From Bullera alba (Eukaryota > Basidiomycota > Tremellomycetes > Tremellales > Bulleraceae), in NCBI GenBank assembly GCA_001600095.1, contig BCIX01000001.1, forward strand, positions 5,171,198 to 5,235,197: DNA of 64,000 bases, read 5' to 3'. Position numbers and translations under genes: made by a program. The notes under the pieces were generated by a model. That model was not told where the DNA came from. It saw only the letters and a list, made by a program, of their open reading frames with translations, and searched no databases. Below are positions 22,145 through 32,032 of the stretch, in pieces; the stretch's first letter is position 1, and each line of letters starts with the position of its first letter.

Positions 22145-22614
22145 TCTAGAGGGTATATCGTCAGTAATGTCCTCCAGCACGCTGGATAATCTAAGCCTCC
22201 AAGGACGAGCAAATCCAGTGAAAATCTCCAAATCCTTCTCCTATCTTTTCGCTTCGTATAGCCTTTCCCCTTCTGCTATATGCCTCTTATCCTCCGACTC
22301 CACTTGACTGCTCGTCCTTGGTTGCTGCTGAATGACGGATTCACTCACTTGCTTGATGTCTAAAGAGGAGACCAGTATGACTGCTTGAACGCAATGTATG
22401 CAGCGAGGCCTGGTCGCAGCAAGCGACGCAGAATCCTCCTGCGACGGAAGCAAATTATGACATCGGCGATAACGATAACACCGGGAGAAGGGCAAGTGGC
22501 GAACTCCGTTGCAGCTTAACACCGACAGCCGCGAGACAGTGTGGAGGAGCGGAACAGCTCATGCATGCATGGCGCCTGGCTGCAATCTTTTGCTCGTCAC
22601 CTTCGTCGTCATGC
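22145..22614. promoter_or_regulatory. eS8 promoter region and 3' flank of next gene
   Basis: 470 bp upstream of the eS8 start on the minus strand. Pyrimidine tracts read on the plus strand around 22228-22300. No coding potential seen. Confidence 0.4.
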
Positions 22615-23991
22615 TCATGCATCCACTAGATCGCTCCATCTACCAACTTCGCCTGCACTGCCCTTCATGCCGGTCTCATCCCATAACCCCCTGACAAATC
22701 CGTATCCCTCGACATACATCGTTGCTACCTCTCCAAACACCTTCTTCGTCTTCTTGATGTACATTCTCAGCCCTTTGACCAAGTTGCCGACCTCCTTGGT
22801 GTCCGGGTGAGATTGAAGGTACGGCATCAAGCTCGAGACGACAGAGCCCACTGCGAGGATGTACGACCTCGTCGCTAGCCAATCGAGTTCTCCATCCCCA
22901 TGATCTAGCTGCAACTTGCTGCCGTCACTCATGGCGGGAAGCGACCCTTTCCACTGTTTCGAAGACTCCTTCCCTTCATCCGTCACTTGCAGTCCCGACG
23001 ACTCGTTCCTCAACACCGTACGTTCCATCACCAACGCCTCCAGTATGATCGCCAAGGGTGTCAACAGGCTGATGGGGTTCAACAATGCCGTTTCTGGCGC
23101 TGGGAGCGCGACATTTGCTGCTCTTTCCGGGGGAGTGAGGGATTGCAAGGTGGACAAGAGTTGCGATACTTGGGAGACGTCTCGATCTCCACCTAAGCGG
23201 ATACACCCTTCGAGATTACCAAACATCCTCTGATCTAGGGATATGCTCCGGACATGTGTTTTCTGTACCCGACTTGTCTCGGATGTCGAGCTGATTGTCG
23301 AGTCGGATGCCGTCCTTGCGTGAGAAGGTGCTTTGCTAGGCTCGGGTGTCGATTTGTCCTTCACTTTGCGTATCTTGCCTTCGTGCTCCGTCACTTCACC
23401 TTTAGACCCAGTGGGTGTTTCCCGTTGGTGCTCGAAAGAAGACGTCTTCCTCAGCATGCCGTGTCTACGAACCACCACGCCGCTAATGCCGCCTCGGCCG
23501 CGAATACGACTGTCGGATCCAACGTGTGTATCGCTATCGGATGTCGTGGTTGTTGAGATGGACCAATTTCTGCCATGAACCGTGGGTCTCGGTTTACTTT
23601 GACTGGTGGCCAAAGTCAAAGCCTTCTTTGGTGTATCTTGGAGCATGGCTCTAGCTCCGATACCCGCTTTGTTGCCTTTGCGCTCTTCGAAAGACGATGA
23701 CCTTCTGATTATCGTAGGTCGCGGGACGTCAAGTGATGATGAGGAGAGCTGTATCGGGCTCTTCTTTGCGTCTTTCGGTGGAACTGGTGGGCCGAGTGAG
23801 TTGCCAGGAGAAGGCAGCCTCTTCTTCGTGGAGTTGTCTTCGTGTGTGGAGTCCGTCGGGATGTTCAAGGGGGAAGCGTATCGAGAACCCTCTTCGCTGA
23901 TGAGGGATCTGTCCAAGAGTCCTCCGATGCCCATCAGAGACGGGACCATGGAGGGATCGAGGATGACGCCAATAGAGGGGATGTCAGGCAT
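22615..23991 (-). CDS. Single-exon Ser-rich protein of unknown function with helical C-terminal domain
   Basis: An uninterrupted 458-codon frame from ATG 23991, unusual in this intron-dense window. Residues 1-250 are Ser/Pro/Arg-rich and probably disordered, with three RRSSSFE or RKTSSFE-like clusters that look like kinase sites. Residues 260-458 look folded: a Leu-rich helix (SQLLSTLQSLTPPERAANVA), LLTPLAIILEALVMERTVL, and a conserved-looking end including SYILAVGSVVSSLMPYLQSH, KGLRMYIKKTKKVFGEVATM and FVRGLWDETG. I do not recognise the family. It is divergently arranged with URA5, sharing a 560 bp intergenic region. Confidence 0.8.
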   Translation of the reverse strand: MPDIPSIGVILDPSMVPSLMGIGGLLDRSLISEEGSRYASPLNIPTDSTHEDNSTKKRLPSPGNSLGPPVPPKDAKKSPIQLSSSSLDVPRPTIIRRSSSFEERKGNKAGIGARAMLQDTPKKALTLATSQSKPRPTVHGRNWSISTTTTSDSDTHVGSDSRIRGRGGISGVVVRRHGMLRKTSSFEHQRETPTGSKGEVTEHEGKIRKVKDKSTPEPSKAPSHARTASDSTISSTSETSRVQKTHVRSISLDQRMFGNLEGCIRLGGDRDVSQVSQLLSTLQSLTPPERAANVALPAPETALLNPISLLTPLAIILEALVMERTVLRNESSGLQVTDEGKESSKQWKGSLPAMSDGSKLQLDHGDGELDWLATRSYILAVGSVVSSLMPYLQSHPDTKEVGNLVKGLRMYIKKTKKVFGEVATMYVEGYGFVRGLWDETGMKGSAGEVGRWSDLVDA

Positions 23992-24551
23992 CGTGTCGTG
24001 ATGTGGTAGATCCGTGGGTGCTGAGTAGGGGTGGCTCTCAAAGGATTTACTTCAACTAAGCGTTGGGGATCAGGTCTCGGTCAGTTCACAAAGAAGCCAT
24101 TTGAAGAACTGAAGGTCAGTATATAGACTCAGCGATTCATATGGCGTCTAGTTCCCATGAGTGAGAATAGGGGCTCATGATCATAGCATCCTTTGTTCGC
24201 GGATCACCCACTCGCGGCGGAAACGCCTTTGACACGGGGAGATCAGCGGCGCTCATGTTGGAAGGCCCGTTTCAGCCGCATATCTTTGGGACAGCTCCGC
24301 AAGTCTTCGAGCGCAGACCAATAGAGCGAGTAGCGCGAGCGTCCGGAGATGCGTATCGACACGAAGGATGTGAGCTCAAGTTTGAAAGCTCCTAAAGCTG
24401 GAGCCTGGATCTGGATCTTGACACAAGCAGGACGTTGCAAAATGAAAAGTGGAGGTTGTGTGAAATCTCTTCGTGACTGGCACAAGTACAACGTCCACCT
24501 GGTATCTTATCTCCAACTTTCTGTCACCCTCATCATCGACAACGCCTCACC
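23992..24551. promoter_or_regulatory. Divergent promoter region shared by the Ser-rich gene and URA5
   Basis: 560 bp between divergent ATGs. The URA5 side ends in a short pyrimidine/A-rich leader (CACCATG context at the start). No repeats or hairpins of note. Confidence 0.45.
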
Positions 24552-25466
24552 ATGACACAACAGCTAGATCAAGCCAAAGTCGAGTTCATCGAGGGTGCTA
24601 TCAAGCACGGCGTGCTGCTATTCGGAAGCTTCACCTTGAAGTCGGGGAGGTGAGCGAGAATCTTCCCACTCTGCTCCTCGTCTGCCTGCAAACCCACAAA
24701 CTCGCACTCGACTCGCCTTGGACCATACCCGCCCGCGCAGAACTGTTGGCTCTGAGGCTGATGCGAATTGGAATAGAATCTCGCCGTACTTCTTCAATGC
24801 GGGTCTACTCTATTCCGGTTCACTACTCAACGCTACCGCGAACGCCTATGCCAAAATCCTAACGTCGTCACGTATACCGGAATTCGACGTCCTCTTCGGT
24901 CCGGCCTACAAAGGCATCTCACTAGCAGCGGTCACCACTGTAGCTCTCAGTAGGGATTATGGTCGAGATCAGGAGTACTGCTACAACAGGAAGGAGGCCA
25001 AGGACGTGAGTCATTCTCATCCAACGACTTTATCTATCTCTGGTGACTGGACTACTATGGTTCACGAAACTGGTGTGGGATAGGATGAAGCTAGTCACAG
25101 CGCTGACGTCCACCACAGCACGGAGAGGGAGGAACAATGGTCGGCGCACCCCTGAAAGGCAGAATAGTCATCATCGACGACGTTCTGACCTCCGGCAAAG
25201 CAGTTAGGGAAGCTATCGCCATCATTCAGAAAGCTCCAGAAGCCCAGTTGGTCGGTATAGTGCAACTAGTCGATCGTCAAGAGCGGGGCCAGGGCAGTAG
25301 TGGGAAGAGCTCTGTTCAAGAGGTGGAGGAGGACTACAATGTGCCAGTAGAGCCCATCATCGGGATGAGCGATATCATGGCGTATCTGGAGAAGAAGGGG
25401 GATATGGAGAAGGAGCTTAGTGACATGAGAGAGTACCAGAAGCAGTACGGAATTGGTTCAAAGTAG
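24552..25466 (+). CDS. URA5: Orotate phosphoribosyltransferase
   Basis: It converts orotate and PRPP to orotidine 5'-phosphate in de novo UMP synthesis, in the cytosol. Three exons fit in phase: 24552-24649, 24777-25005 and 25119-25466, giving 224 residues, the normal length. Family sequence includes [32 protein letters not shown], the [14 protein letters not shown] motif, [20 protein letters not shown] (the flexible catalytic loop) and the PRPP-binding motif [16 protein letters not shown]. This matches fungal URA5 closely. Start: ATG 24552 lies in a CACC-ATG context, with [12 protein letters not shown] as expected. Confidence 0.97.
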
Positions 25467-25986
25467 AGCACAGATGGACGCTACTTTGGCTTAGACTTGC
25501 GGCGTCAGGTCCGATTGATCGGCCATTCTGCCGACATATCGTGAACGACGTGAGATACCATGCCTGGTGTATTTGTCGCCAGTCAACTATGTATGCTATC
25601 GCCTACATAGACTCGATCTTGACCAACAGGTGTAGACGGCCACCACTGTACTACCGCGCTGCAGCTATACTGTAGCTACCTGGCAGCTAACCCCGACCAG
25701 CCTCCACCGGCGAAGTCCGCCCGGGACAACCTCGTTCCAAGCCAAGTCGATCGTCCATCCTGCCTTTGTTCAGTTATCTAATCGCTGAGCCAACGCTGAG
25801 CGATCCGCCTGGTCGTTGTTGCAGATCCAGAGCTCTTCTGGAGAGCCGTTCGAGGTCATAAAGTCGTTTCCGTCATCCTCGACCTGATTCGACAGCTCAG
25901 CACCACCGCCTGATCGGGTCTCAACGGGCCGGCAGCTGCCTCCTCTTCGCGCTTCGTGCTACACCGAGGTACACGGAGTAACCACC
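25467..25986. promoter_or_regulatory. Intergenic region between URA5 and SGF73
   Basis: 520 bp in tandem orientation, holding the URA5 terminator and the SGF73 promoter. No ORF or repeat stands out. Confidence 0.4.
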
Positions 25987-27741
25987 ATGCCTCTACAGCT
26001 CAAACCTCGACAGGGACCCTCTCCACTCCCATTCACGTTCGACAGTCCCCCACCTTCGCCACTCGTCGCGTCTGGCAGTGATGTGACGGGCGTGCCCCGC
26101 GATGCCAGAGAGGGCAAGCTCGCCCCCAGACCACCGGCGGATTTCATCCCGGAGAGGGATATGAACATGTTTGGGATGTATCCCCTGTCCGGGAGCGGAG
26201 ATCTAGGGAGGGGACTGGTCAAATGCGCCAGATGCCAACGACCGACAATGGAGTCTGCCTTTGCTGAACATCAGCGTGAGTACACGTTGACTTTGCCACA
26301 TCTGCCCATACAGCCATTAGTCGAGAGCTCGTCGAAAGTAATTTGTGTGGATACGCTGGAGAGCTGCGATCAATTGCTGACGATTGTCTAAGGCATCTGC
26401 GCCCATATCCTCGATGGCGCGCCGTTGACGCTCAAGAAGACCAACAAAGCCGAGAAAACGTTCAAAGCCAGCGATGCGAGCAAGAAACGTAGAATCAGCG
26501 ACGGTACGTGCTTCAGCTACGACAGATGTGTCAGACTGCTTGGAAACGTGAAGGCTGAGCTGATCTCGCTGCGCAGCATCATCCGACACGCCGTCGCCAT
26601 CGAAGAAACGGTCAAAGATGCCGGCTGGCAGTCATGCCGATCACGATGGCTCGTCAGCGCTGTACCCCCATTCTTTCAAGGGCATGAAGAAGTCCGAGAT
26701 CAAGAAGATCCAAAAAGAGCAGCTGAGAATCGCTAAGCGCGAAGCCAAAGAGAAGGAGAAGATGGAGATCGCAGAGAGAAAGAGGCAAAAGAGTGAGGCT
26801 GTCTCGGCGTACGCCTTTCTCAGTGAACTCGTGGCTCACCTTGCGACCCTTTGGGTCTCTCAGCCACCGGACCTATCGACTATGACAAGCATTGTGGTGT
26901 GATCAACGATAAAGGGTTCCCCTGTACCCGATCGTTGACGTGTAAGACGCACACCGTTGGCGCCAAGCGGGCTGTGGAAGGCCGTACGCGGTCTTACGAC
27001 GAGCTGCATCTGGAGTGGCAGAGGGCGAACAACCCGAATTTCAAAGAACCTCCCAGCAAGCAAGTACGAGATGCCCGTCGAGCTCAGAAACGCGCTGCCA
27101 TGGACGGCGCACAGAACTCCAACTCGGTCAACGGGAGCAACAACGGCGGTGCGCCAGGTCTCAAGAAGAAAAAGGTCAAACACACGGGCGGTGATGACGA
27201 CGATGAGGGCTGGGGCGAGGGTGAAGAGGGTCAGAGGGAGATGGACGATTTGATCCACTGTGCCCGAATGGCACTTGAGAACCTGAAGAAATGGAAGGGT
27301 CATCGCTTCCACGGCGAAAGCTGGTTCGGTATGGATGCGATCGTAAGCCAGTCTCCGGCTCCACTTCCAACGCCCGCGGTTACACCCGCCGCAGCCGCCG
27401 GTGCCAAAGGTCCAAATGGTGCTGCAGCCGGTAACAAGCCGAGTCAACCGGTACTCCCACCGAGACCGCCGGCGAAGTACAGAGCCACCAGCCACGAGGT
27501 GTTCCAAGTCGGAGATATCTTGACAAAGGCACTCGCTGCACGACCCCGACCAACTCAACAAGCGCAGAAACAAGCTGGTCCCGGAGGAGTGCCTCCTCCG
27601 AAAGTTGCCAATGGCTCGGCGAATCAAGCGCAAACCCTGCGGATGATGATACCGCCCAATATGGCAGCAGGAGGTAGTGGGACGGGTATGATGCCAAGTC
27701 AACAACAGATGGCCCAGAAACAGTTCGCCATGGCATCGTGA
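25987..27741 (+). CDS. SGF73: SAGA-associated factor 73 (ataxin-7-like), SCA7 domain
   Basis: Sgf73 anchors the deubiquitinase module (Ubp8, Sgf11, Sus1) to SAGA in the nucleus. Four exons fit in phase: 25987-26275, 26393-26503, 26577-26792 and 26864-27741, about 497 residues. An N-terminal zinc knuckle of the C-x2-C-x11-H-x3-C type is visible (CARC at 80-83, H95, C99) and is split by intron 1. A Lys-rich helix follows (SEIKKIQKEQLRIAKREAKE). The SCA7 domain starts near residue 206 with TGPIDYDKHCGVINDKGFPC, then TRSLTCKTHTVGAKRAVEGR and RSYDELHLEWQR. These carry the zinc-binding Cys/His set of ataxin-7. The tail is Gln/Pro/Ala-rich and includes an HRFHGESWFGMD segment. Assignment rests on the SCA7 motif plus the N-terminal finger. 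Confidence 0.93.
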
Positions 27742-28037
27742 TAGGTATCGACCTCGGTAGTCACCCAGACAACCGGTCTCACACATAGACCTCGCAGACC
27801 TTCACTTTACAGCCGATTCTGTATCACTTCCTCAGGTTGTACTGCCATTTTTGTGACAAATCGCCTCAAATATTGTACCGAGATACCCTCGCATTCCAGC
27901 ATACATTATGAGCATCCCACCCATATGTTCTCCTTCACCGGCCCGCTGCGGTCCATTGTTCAGTACATATGCATTGTCGTGAACCATACAAAAGGAGATA
28001 GATAGGACAGACGGTCCTGAAATTTGCTGACTGGCGA

Positions 28038-29498
28038 CTAGTCCTCGTCCATCTTCTCGCTAACGGCGTTGTCATCATTCGCGGCTTCGTCGGCTTCCGC
28101 CCGGATGTCCTCGACGGCGTCGTGGTTGACTTCGGTCGAAGCGAGACTTCTCCTCGCGGAACCTCTAGTCGTGAGGCCATGTGGTGTAGTCTGTCAAGCG
28201 TAAGTGAGCTATAGTAATCCTCAACAGAGGCTGCTTGTAGCTTACCGGAGCATTTTTTCCCGTCAAGACTTTCGGCGTACTAGGCAGAGGAAGCGGAGCG
28301 GCCTTCTTCCTCTCCTCGTCGTTCTCCGAGACAGACTCGTCCGCGGCTGATTCCGCTGCTGCTGCTGCCGCGGCGGCAGCCATCTTGGCTTTACCGGGCG
28401 CTTTGGAGTGTGTATTGGGAGGCTTCTTGACTATCGCATTGGGATATAGTGGGTTTGTGGATGGAATGACGGTTTCTCCGATGGGCGGCAGCTCAGAGTC
28501 ATCTTCCTCTGTCGGGTTCCCTTCGGCAGCGACTGTGGAGAGAAAGTTTAGCTGAATACGATCCGAGTATGCTGTATGACGACTGACTCTTCTGTCTACG
28601 CCTTTCAAGGGCTTCAGACATGGGCATAGGCGCTGGAATAACATCTAGACCAGAATGTCAGCGACTTTGTCGACTCTGTCTGATATTAACAGCGGCGTGG
28701 ATCGTGGGCGATCAGTGAGAAGATTACGGGTCCTTGAGACACCTCTAGAGAGTGAGGCGCTCTCCGTCGTACTGACGACGGAACTTGTTTTCTCATCATA
28801 GTGTGGGAGGGTCTTGCTGAGCGCCAGAGATCGACTCACCTTTCAAGAAATCAAAATCAGGCGATCTTGCAACGACAGCGGCTGACCCGGTGTTAGCGCT
28901 GACCCTTCAGATATCGGGTTGACAGCGAGTCCCCTTGCTCACCCATGTCCTTATAGTTGACAATCTTCCTTTTGTCCATCTGTGCTCTGGTCCAGCCTTC
29001 CTCCATGAAGTGTTTGATGAAGTATTCCTACCCGCGAGATCAGCACTTGATCGTGCCCTTCACGCGTCGCCGTCGCAAGCAACTGCCTGCTCGCAAATCT
29101 ACTGGAAGCCAGACTCACCGTTGTCACGGCAATCATGAACACAGCCTCGGCCGTCATCATCTCAAGTTCCTTGTCCGCTTTGATGATCTTCTTTATACGC
29201 GCCGTGGGAAATATCGTCGTCCCCCTCTCCTTCTCCGCCAAAGATTGGCGCTGTTTGATTATCCGTTTCTTCTTCTGTTTTGGCTCTACAGTCATCGCAC
29301 AGTCAGCTTCCGCCAACGGGGTTTGACCCAGATGAGAGGATCGCCTCCGTTATACCACTCACCGTCACCTTCGACCTGCATGGGCTCTTCCTCATCCTGC
29401 TCTTCCTCGTCCTCAGACTTGTCTTCTGCGGCTGCGGGAGGCACTTTGGCAGCAGACCGAGGGGACGCGGCTGGCTCTTCTTCGTATTCGACCTGCAT
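28038..29498 (-). CDS. CBF/NF-Y-type histone-fold protein, DPB3 (DNA polymerase epsilon subunit C) / CHRAC15-like
   Basis: Seven exons fit in phase: 29498-29363, 29285-29119, 29027-28943, 28881-28840, 28644-28588, 28532-28246 and 28190-28038, about 308 residues. An acidic start (to residue 45) and a KQKKKRIIKQRQ patch lead to the histone fold: GTTIFPTARIKKIIKADKEL, MTAEAVFMIAVTTEYFIKHF, KRKIVNYKDMAAVVARSPDF and DFLKDVIP. The basic FPTARIKKI entry and the K-R-K-x-V-x-Y-x-D-x-A segment place it in the Dpb3/POLE4/CHRAC15 branch rather than NF-YC. The partner would be a Dpb4-like protein. The C-terminal 170 residues are acidic, with a nine-Ala run, and end in MDED. One donor (exon 5) is GTCAGT. 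An ACGCGT element lies 134 bp upstream of the ATG. A broader role (CHRAC-type remodelling) cannot be excluded. Confidence 0.85.
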
Positions 29499-29631
29499 AT
29501 CTCTGCAGTGGTCGATGTTTGCTGTGATACTGATGCGACGCAATGAAGGGATCCGAAGTGTAAGCGAGGTTGGTTGATAGAGCAACGCAGCAACGCAGAC
29601 ACGGAAATGTTCATCTTGTCCTTCGCGTAAA

Positions 29632-29637
29632 ACGCGT
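29632..29637. promoter_or_regulatory. ACGCGT (MCB-type) element upstream of the DPB3-like gene
   Basis: A perfect ACGCGT core 134 bp before the minus-strand ATG at 29498. This is the MluI cell-cycle box bound by MBF upstream of G1/S and replication genes in fungi. A single six-base match is weak evidence by itself; the fit with a replication gene is the reason to note it. Confidence 0.35.
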
Positions 29638-29734
29638 CGATCGTTCGTGTCGAATTTGGTCCCGCCGGCCTCTTCTAGAGCTACGGGCTGCTACGGGCCG
29701 TCGGGCTTGTGGGTCTACATACTTCACTGTATGT

Positions 29735-31523
29735 CTATGGCTTGATTGCATGGAGGTTGCCATCTACATCGAATGACTCGTACTGCTTCCCGCTGACTAT
29801 CCATCCGGCAAATGGAGGACAAGAACAGTCTTCCTGTGCTGCAGTAATCTGAAAGTTTGCGACTTTCGCGAAAGCAGGATCGAGCCGAGCGTCCGACTGG
29901 GGAACACCCCTCAAGCAAGCCTTGGCTATCTGATACGCCGAGGAAGGCCTGTGCTTGTGCTCGTAGTACGTGACTGGCTCGCAAGCCGAGCTACGGTGTT
30001 GAGTTAGATGAGTGAGACCTGTACCGAAGTCAAGTGCGACTTACCCTTCGGCAGGTGCAGAGTCTTGAGGGAGTAGCTTCTTCAGGTCTAGGTAGCCAGC
30101 GAACATGTCGTACTTGCTCAGCTTGGACCTGACCTTTTCTTTGATCAAGGTCGTTCCAGGAGGCTTCCACGCCCCACCCTGCCGATATCCATTGTTTAGG
30201 ATCTCAAAGTCGATGTCATCCCAGGGACGCTGGGACACAGATGTTACCGAGGGTACCGGGGGCGAGGGGGCTATTGTGCTGATAGCTTCCTTGGAGAACG
30301 GGAAGTCGATCTGGGTGAAGACCACCTCGGGACGAGACAAGTGATAAGGCGAAGGCAGGTCTGCCGAAAGTCAGCTCTTCCTGCTCGTGAGATATAGCCT
30401 GCTTTAGTCCTCACCCTTCAAATCGTTCAATCGGCCCCAGAGCGCTCTTTCCACCTCGCCTCGTATTCGCTGCTGCCACCAGGAGGTTCGGTCTTCCAAT
30501 GTATCCTCCGGACCAGACTGGTAGCCAACCAGCTTCGCACCCTCAGGCGGTATAGTCTCATTCACTCCTCCTATCACGATGCCACTCAGATAACAGGGCC
30601 AGAAGACATTCTCGAGCAGTCCACCTTGAAGCCCCAAGACGTTCCAACTGGCAATCTTATCCGAGCAGCTCATGCTGATGGAAGGTATCGAATCCGCACG
30701 ACCTGGTTTCGTCCGTATAGCACCGTAATTCTCGTACCCATTTCGACCTCTGACCGCTCCCATCGGTCGGGAGCTGGGATCGCCTGTGCTGAAGCATGGA
30801 CCAGACTGATTGATCAAGTGGTCACTCATAGAATCACCAACTGACGCCATGGCAGATGCCGATTTGAGGGCGGCCATGTCGGCAGGTTGGTGAGCTGCGG
30901 TATACAAAGTCGATGCGTCCCCACACTGCGAGCAGTGAATCAGTACACAAATCGTACAAAGACACTCGGACTAGACTCACTGGGAGAGTTGACACATACA
31001 GCCAGATCTGTATACCTGACTTCAACCTGAATTTACCATCCGACCACTCCAGTAGATCCTCGACCGGTTCCTCGGTCAAAACACCCTCCTCCGCTGACCT
31101 GGCGGCGTCTCGTTGGGCTATACGCGTGGCTTCTTGTAGTAGCCATCGCATGAATCCCCTTCTGGCTAGAATCTCCGCGTGACAGTCGTGCAGCCCGTCG
31201 CCCAGCGGAGGGAGTTTGGACGCTGGAAGGACCTTGACTCCTGTGCCCAGACTGATGGTCTGTATCCAATACCCCTCCCGGTTCTCAACTCCGCCACGGC
31301 CAGAAGTGCCCTCCTCCGGCGAGATCTGGATCCCTGAGTCGATGGTGGGAATGCGAAGGCTGATACTCGCTAGTATGGTCCATTCGTGAATGCCGTTCGA
31401 TCGGATGATGGGTTTGGCATGTTTAGGCAAAGTGTTGAAATGCCTGATCGATGCTTGTGCCAATTCATCGCCGAGCTTCAGTACGTCGTCCTGTAGACCA
31501 TGACTTGCAGTGCGCATCGGCAT
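29735..31523 (-). CDS. TAD1: tRNA-specific adenosine deaminase 1 (TAD1/ADAT1)
   Basis: It deaminates A37 to inosine in tRNA-Ala. Four exons fit in phase: 31523-30981, 30925-30415, 30360-30045 and 29990-29735, about 541 residues. The ADAR/ADAT1-type deaminase motifs are all present: DCHAEILARRGF near residue 113 (His ligand and catalytic Glu), STLPCGDAST spanning intron 1 (first Cys ligand), and SCSDKIASWNVLGLQGG (second Cys ligand). These are followed by the family's C-terminal region. The protein is longer than yeast Tad1 (400 aa), mainly through inserts after the PCG motif. The start is taken at ATG 31523 in a CACC-ATG context. The frame stays open upstream to 31781, but that region contains a decayed out-of-frame copy of the gene's own 5' end, so an upstream start is unlikely. 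Confidence 0.93.
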
Positions 31524-32032
31524 GGTGATATGGAGATGCCTCTCGGCTGCGCTGAGGCCAGATGAAGGGCGTTGAATGCTCAGGCAAAGTGTGGAAATGC
31601 CTGATAGACTCCTACGCCAGCTGGTTGTCAAACTTCGATTTGTCGCAGCCTGAAGCATGGCCTTTAGTGCGCATCGGCATTGTGCTGAAGTGGTCTGATC
31701 CAGCAGACAGCCAGAATCATGGTGAAGCTTTCGGTCGAGTTGGAATGAGCGAAGTTGAACAGAAGCAAAACTCAAGTTCAACGCCCGAAATCAATCGACA
31801 CGATGATCGCGCGGTGGACAAATTTGACTTCACTGCGAGTAACTGTACTCGATTCGTAAATTGGGATTTGGATAGGTGTCTGCGATTGATCTGCGAGGCA
31901 GCTATCGTACACACACCAGGCTTACGAAGCGTCTTTCACAGTGCATTCGTTTTACAAGATCCAAAACATTTTGATAACCTTCTGCAATTGCCGCGCACGA
32001 CCACCTTTCCGCGCTGAGTACTGCTCCAGTGC
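31524..32032. promoter_or_regulatory. TAD1 upstream region and YRA1 3' flank
   Basis: 509 bp between the TAD1 start and the YRA1 stop, both on the minus strand. It contains the decayed TAD1 5' copy at 31560-31680. A 151-codon plus-strand frame (31562-32017) crosses that copy antisense and is not credible as a gene. Confidence 0.5.
31560..31680 (-). pseudogene. Decayed tandem copy of the first ~40 codons of TAD1
   Basis: This 121-nt segment aligns without gaps to 31403-31523, the first 40 codons of TAD1, at a constant offset of 157 bp. The start region is identical over 15 bases (AGTGCGCATCGGCAT on the plus strand). The block GGCAAAGTGT-x-GAAATGCCTGAT is conserved with one mismatch. Read in the homologous frame it gives MPMRTKGH, an in-frame TAG where TAD1 has CAA, then ESIRHFHTLPEHS, against ASIRHFNTLPKHA in TAD1. 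It lies in the region that should hold the TAD1 promoter and 5' leader, in the same orientation. Confidence 0.85.

Noticed and set aside
26860..27786. 308-codon minus-strand open frame over SGF73
   Set aside because: Antisense to the SCA7 exon; Cys/Arg/Gly-rich composition is the complement of the real frame.
31524..31781. Upstream in-frame extension of TAD1 to 31781
   Set aside because: The frame is open but begins without an ATG, and the sequence is the out-of-phase decayed copy of TAD1's own start.
31562..32017. 151-codon plus-strand frame between TAD1 and YRA1
   Set aside because: Runs antisense through the decayed TAD1 copy; no motif.
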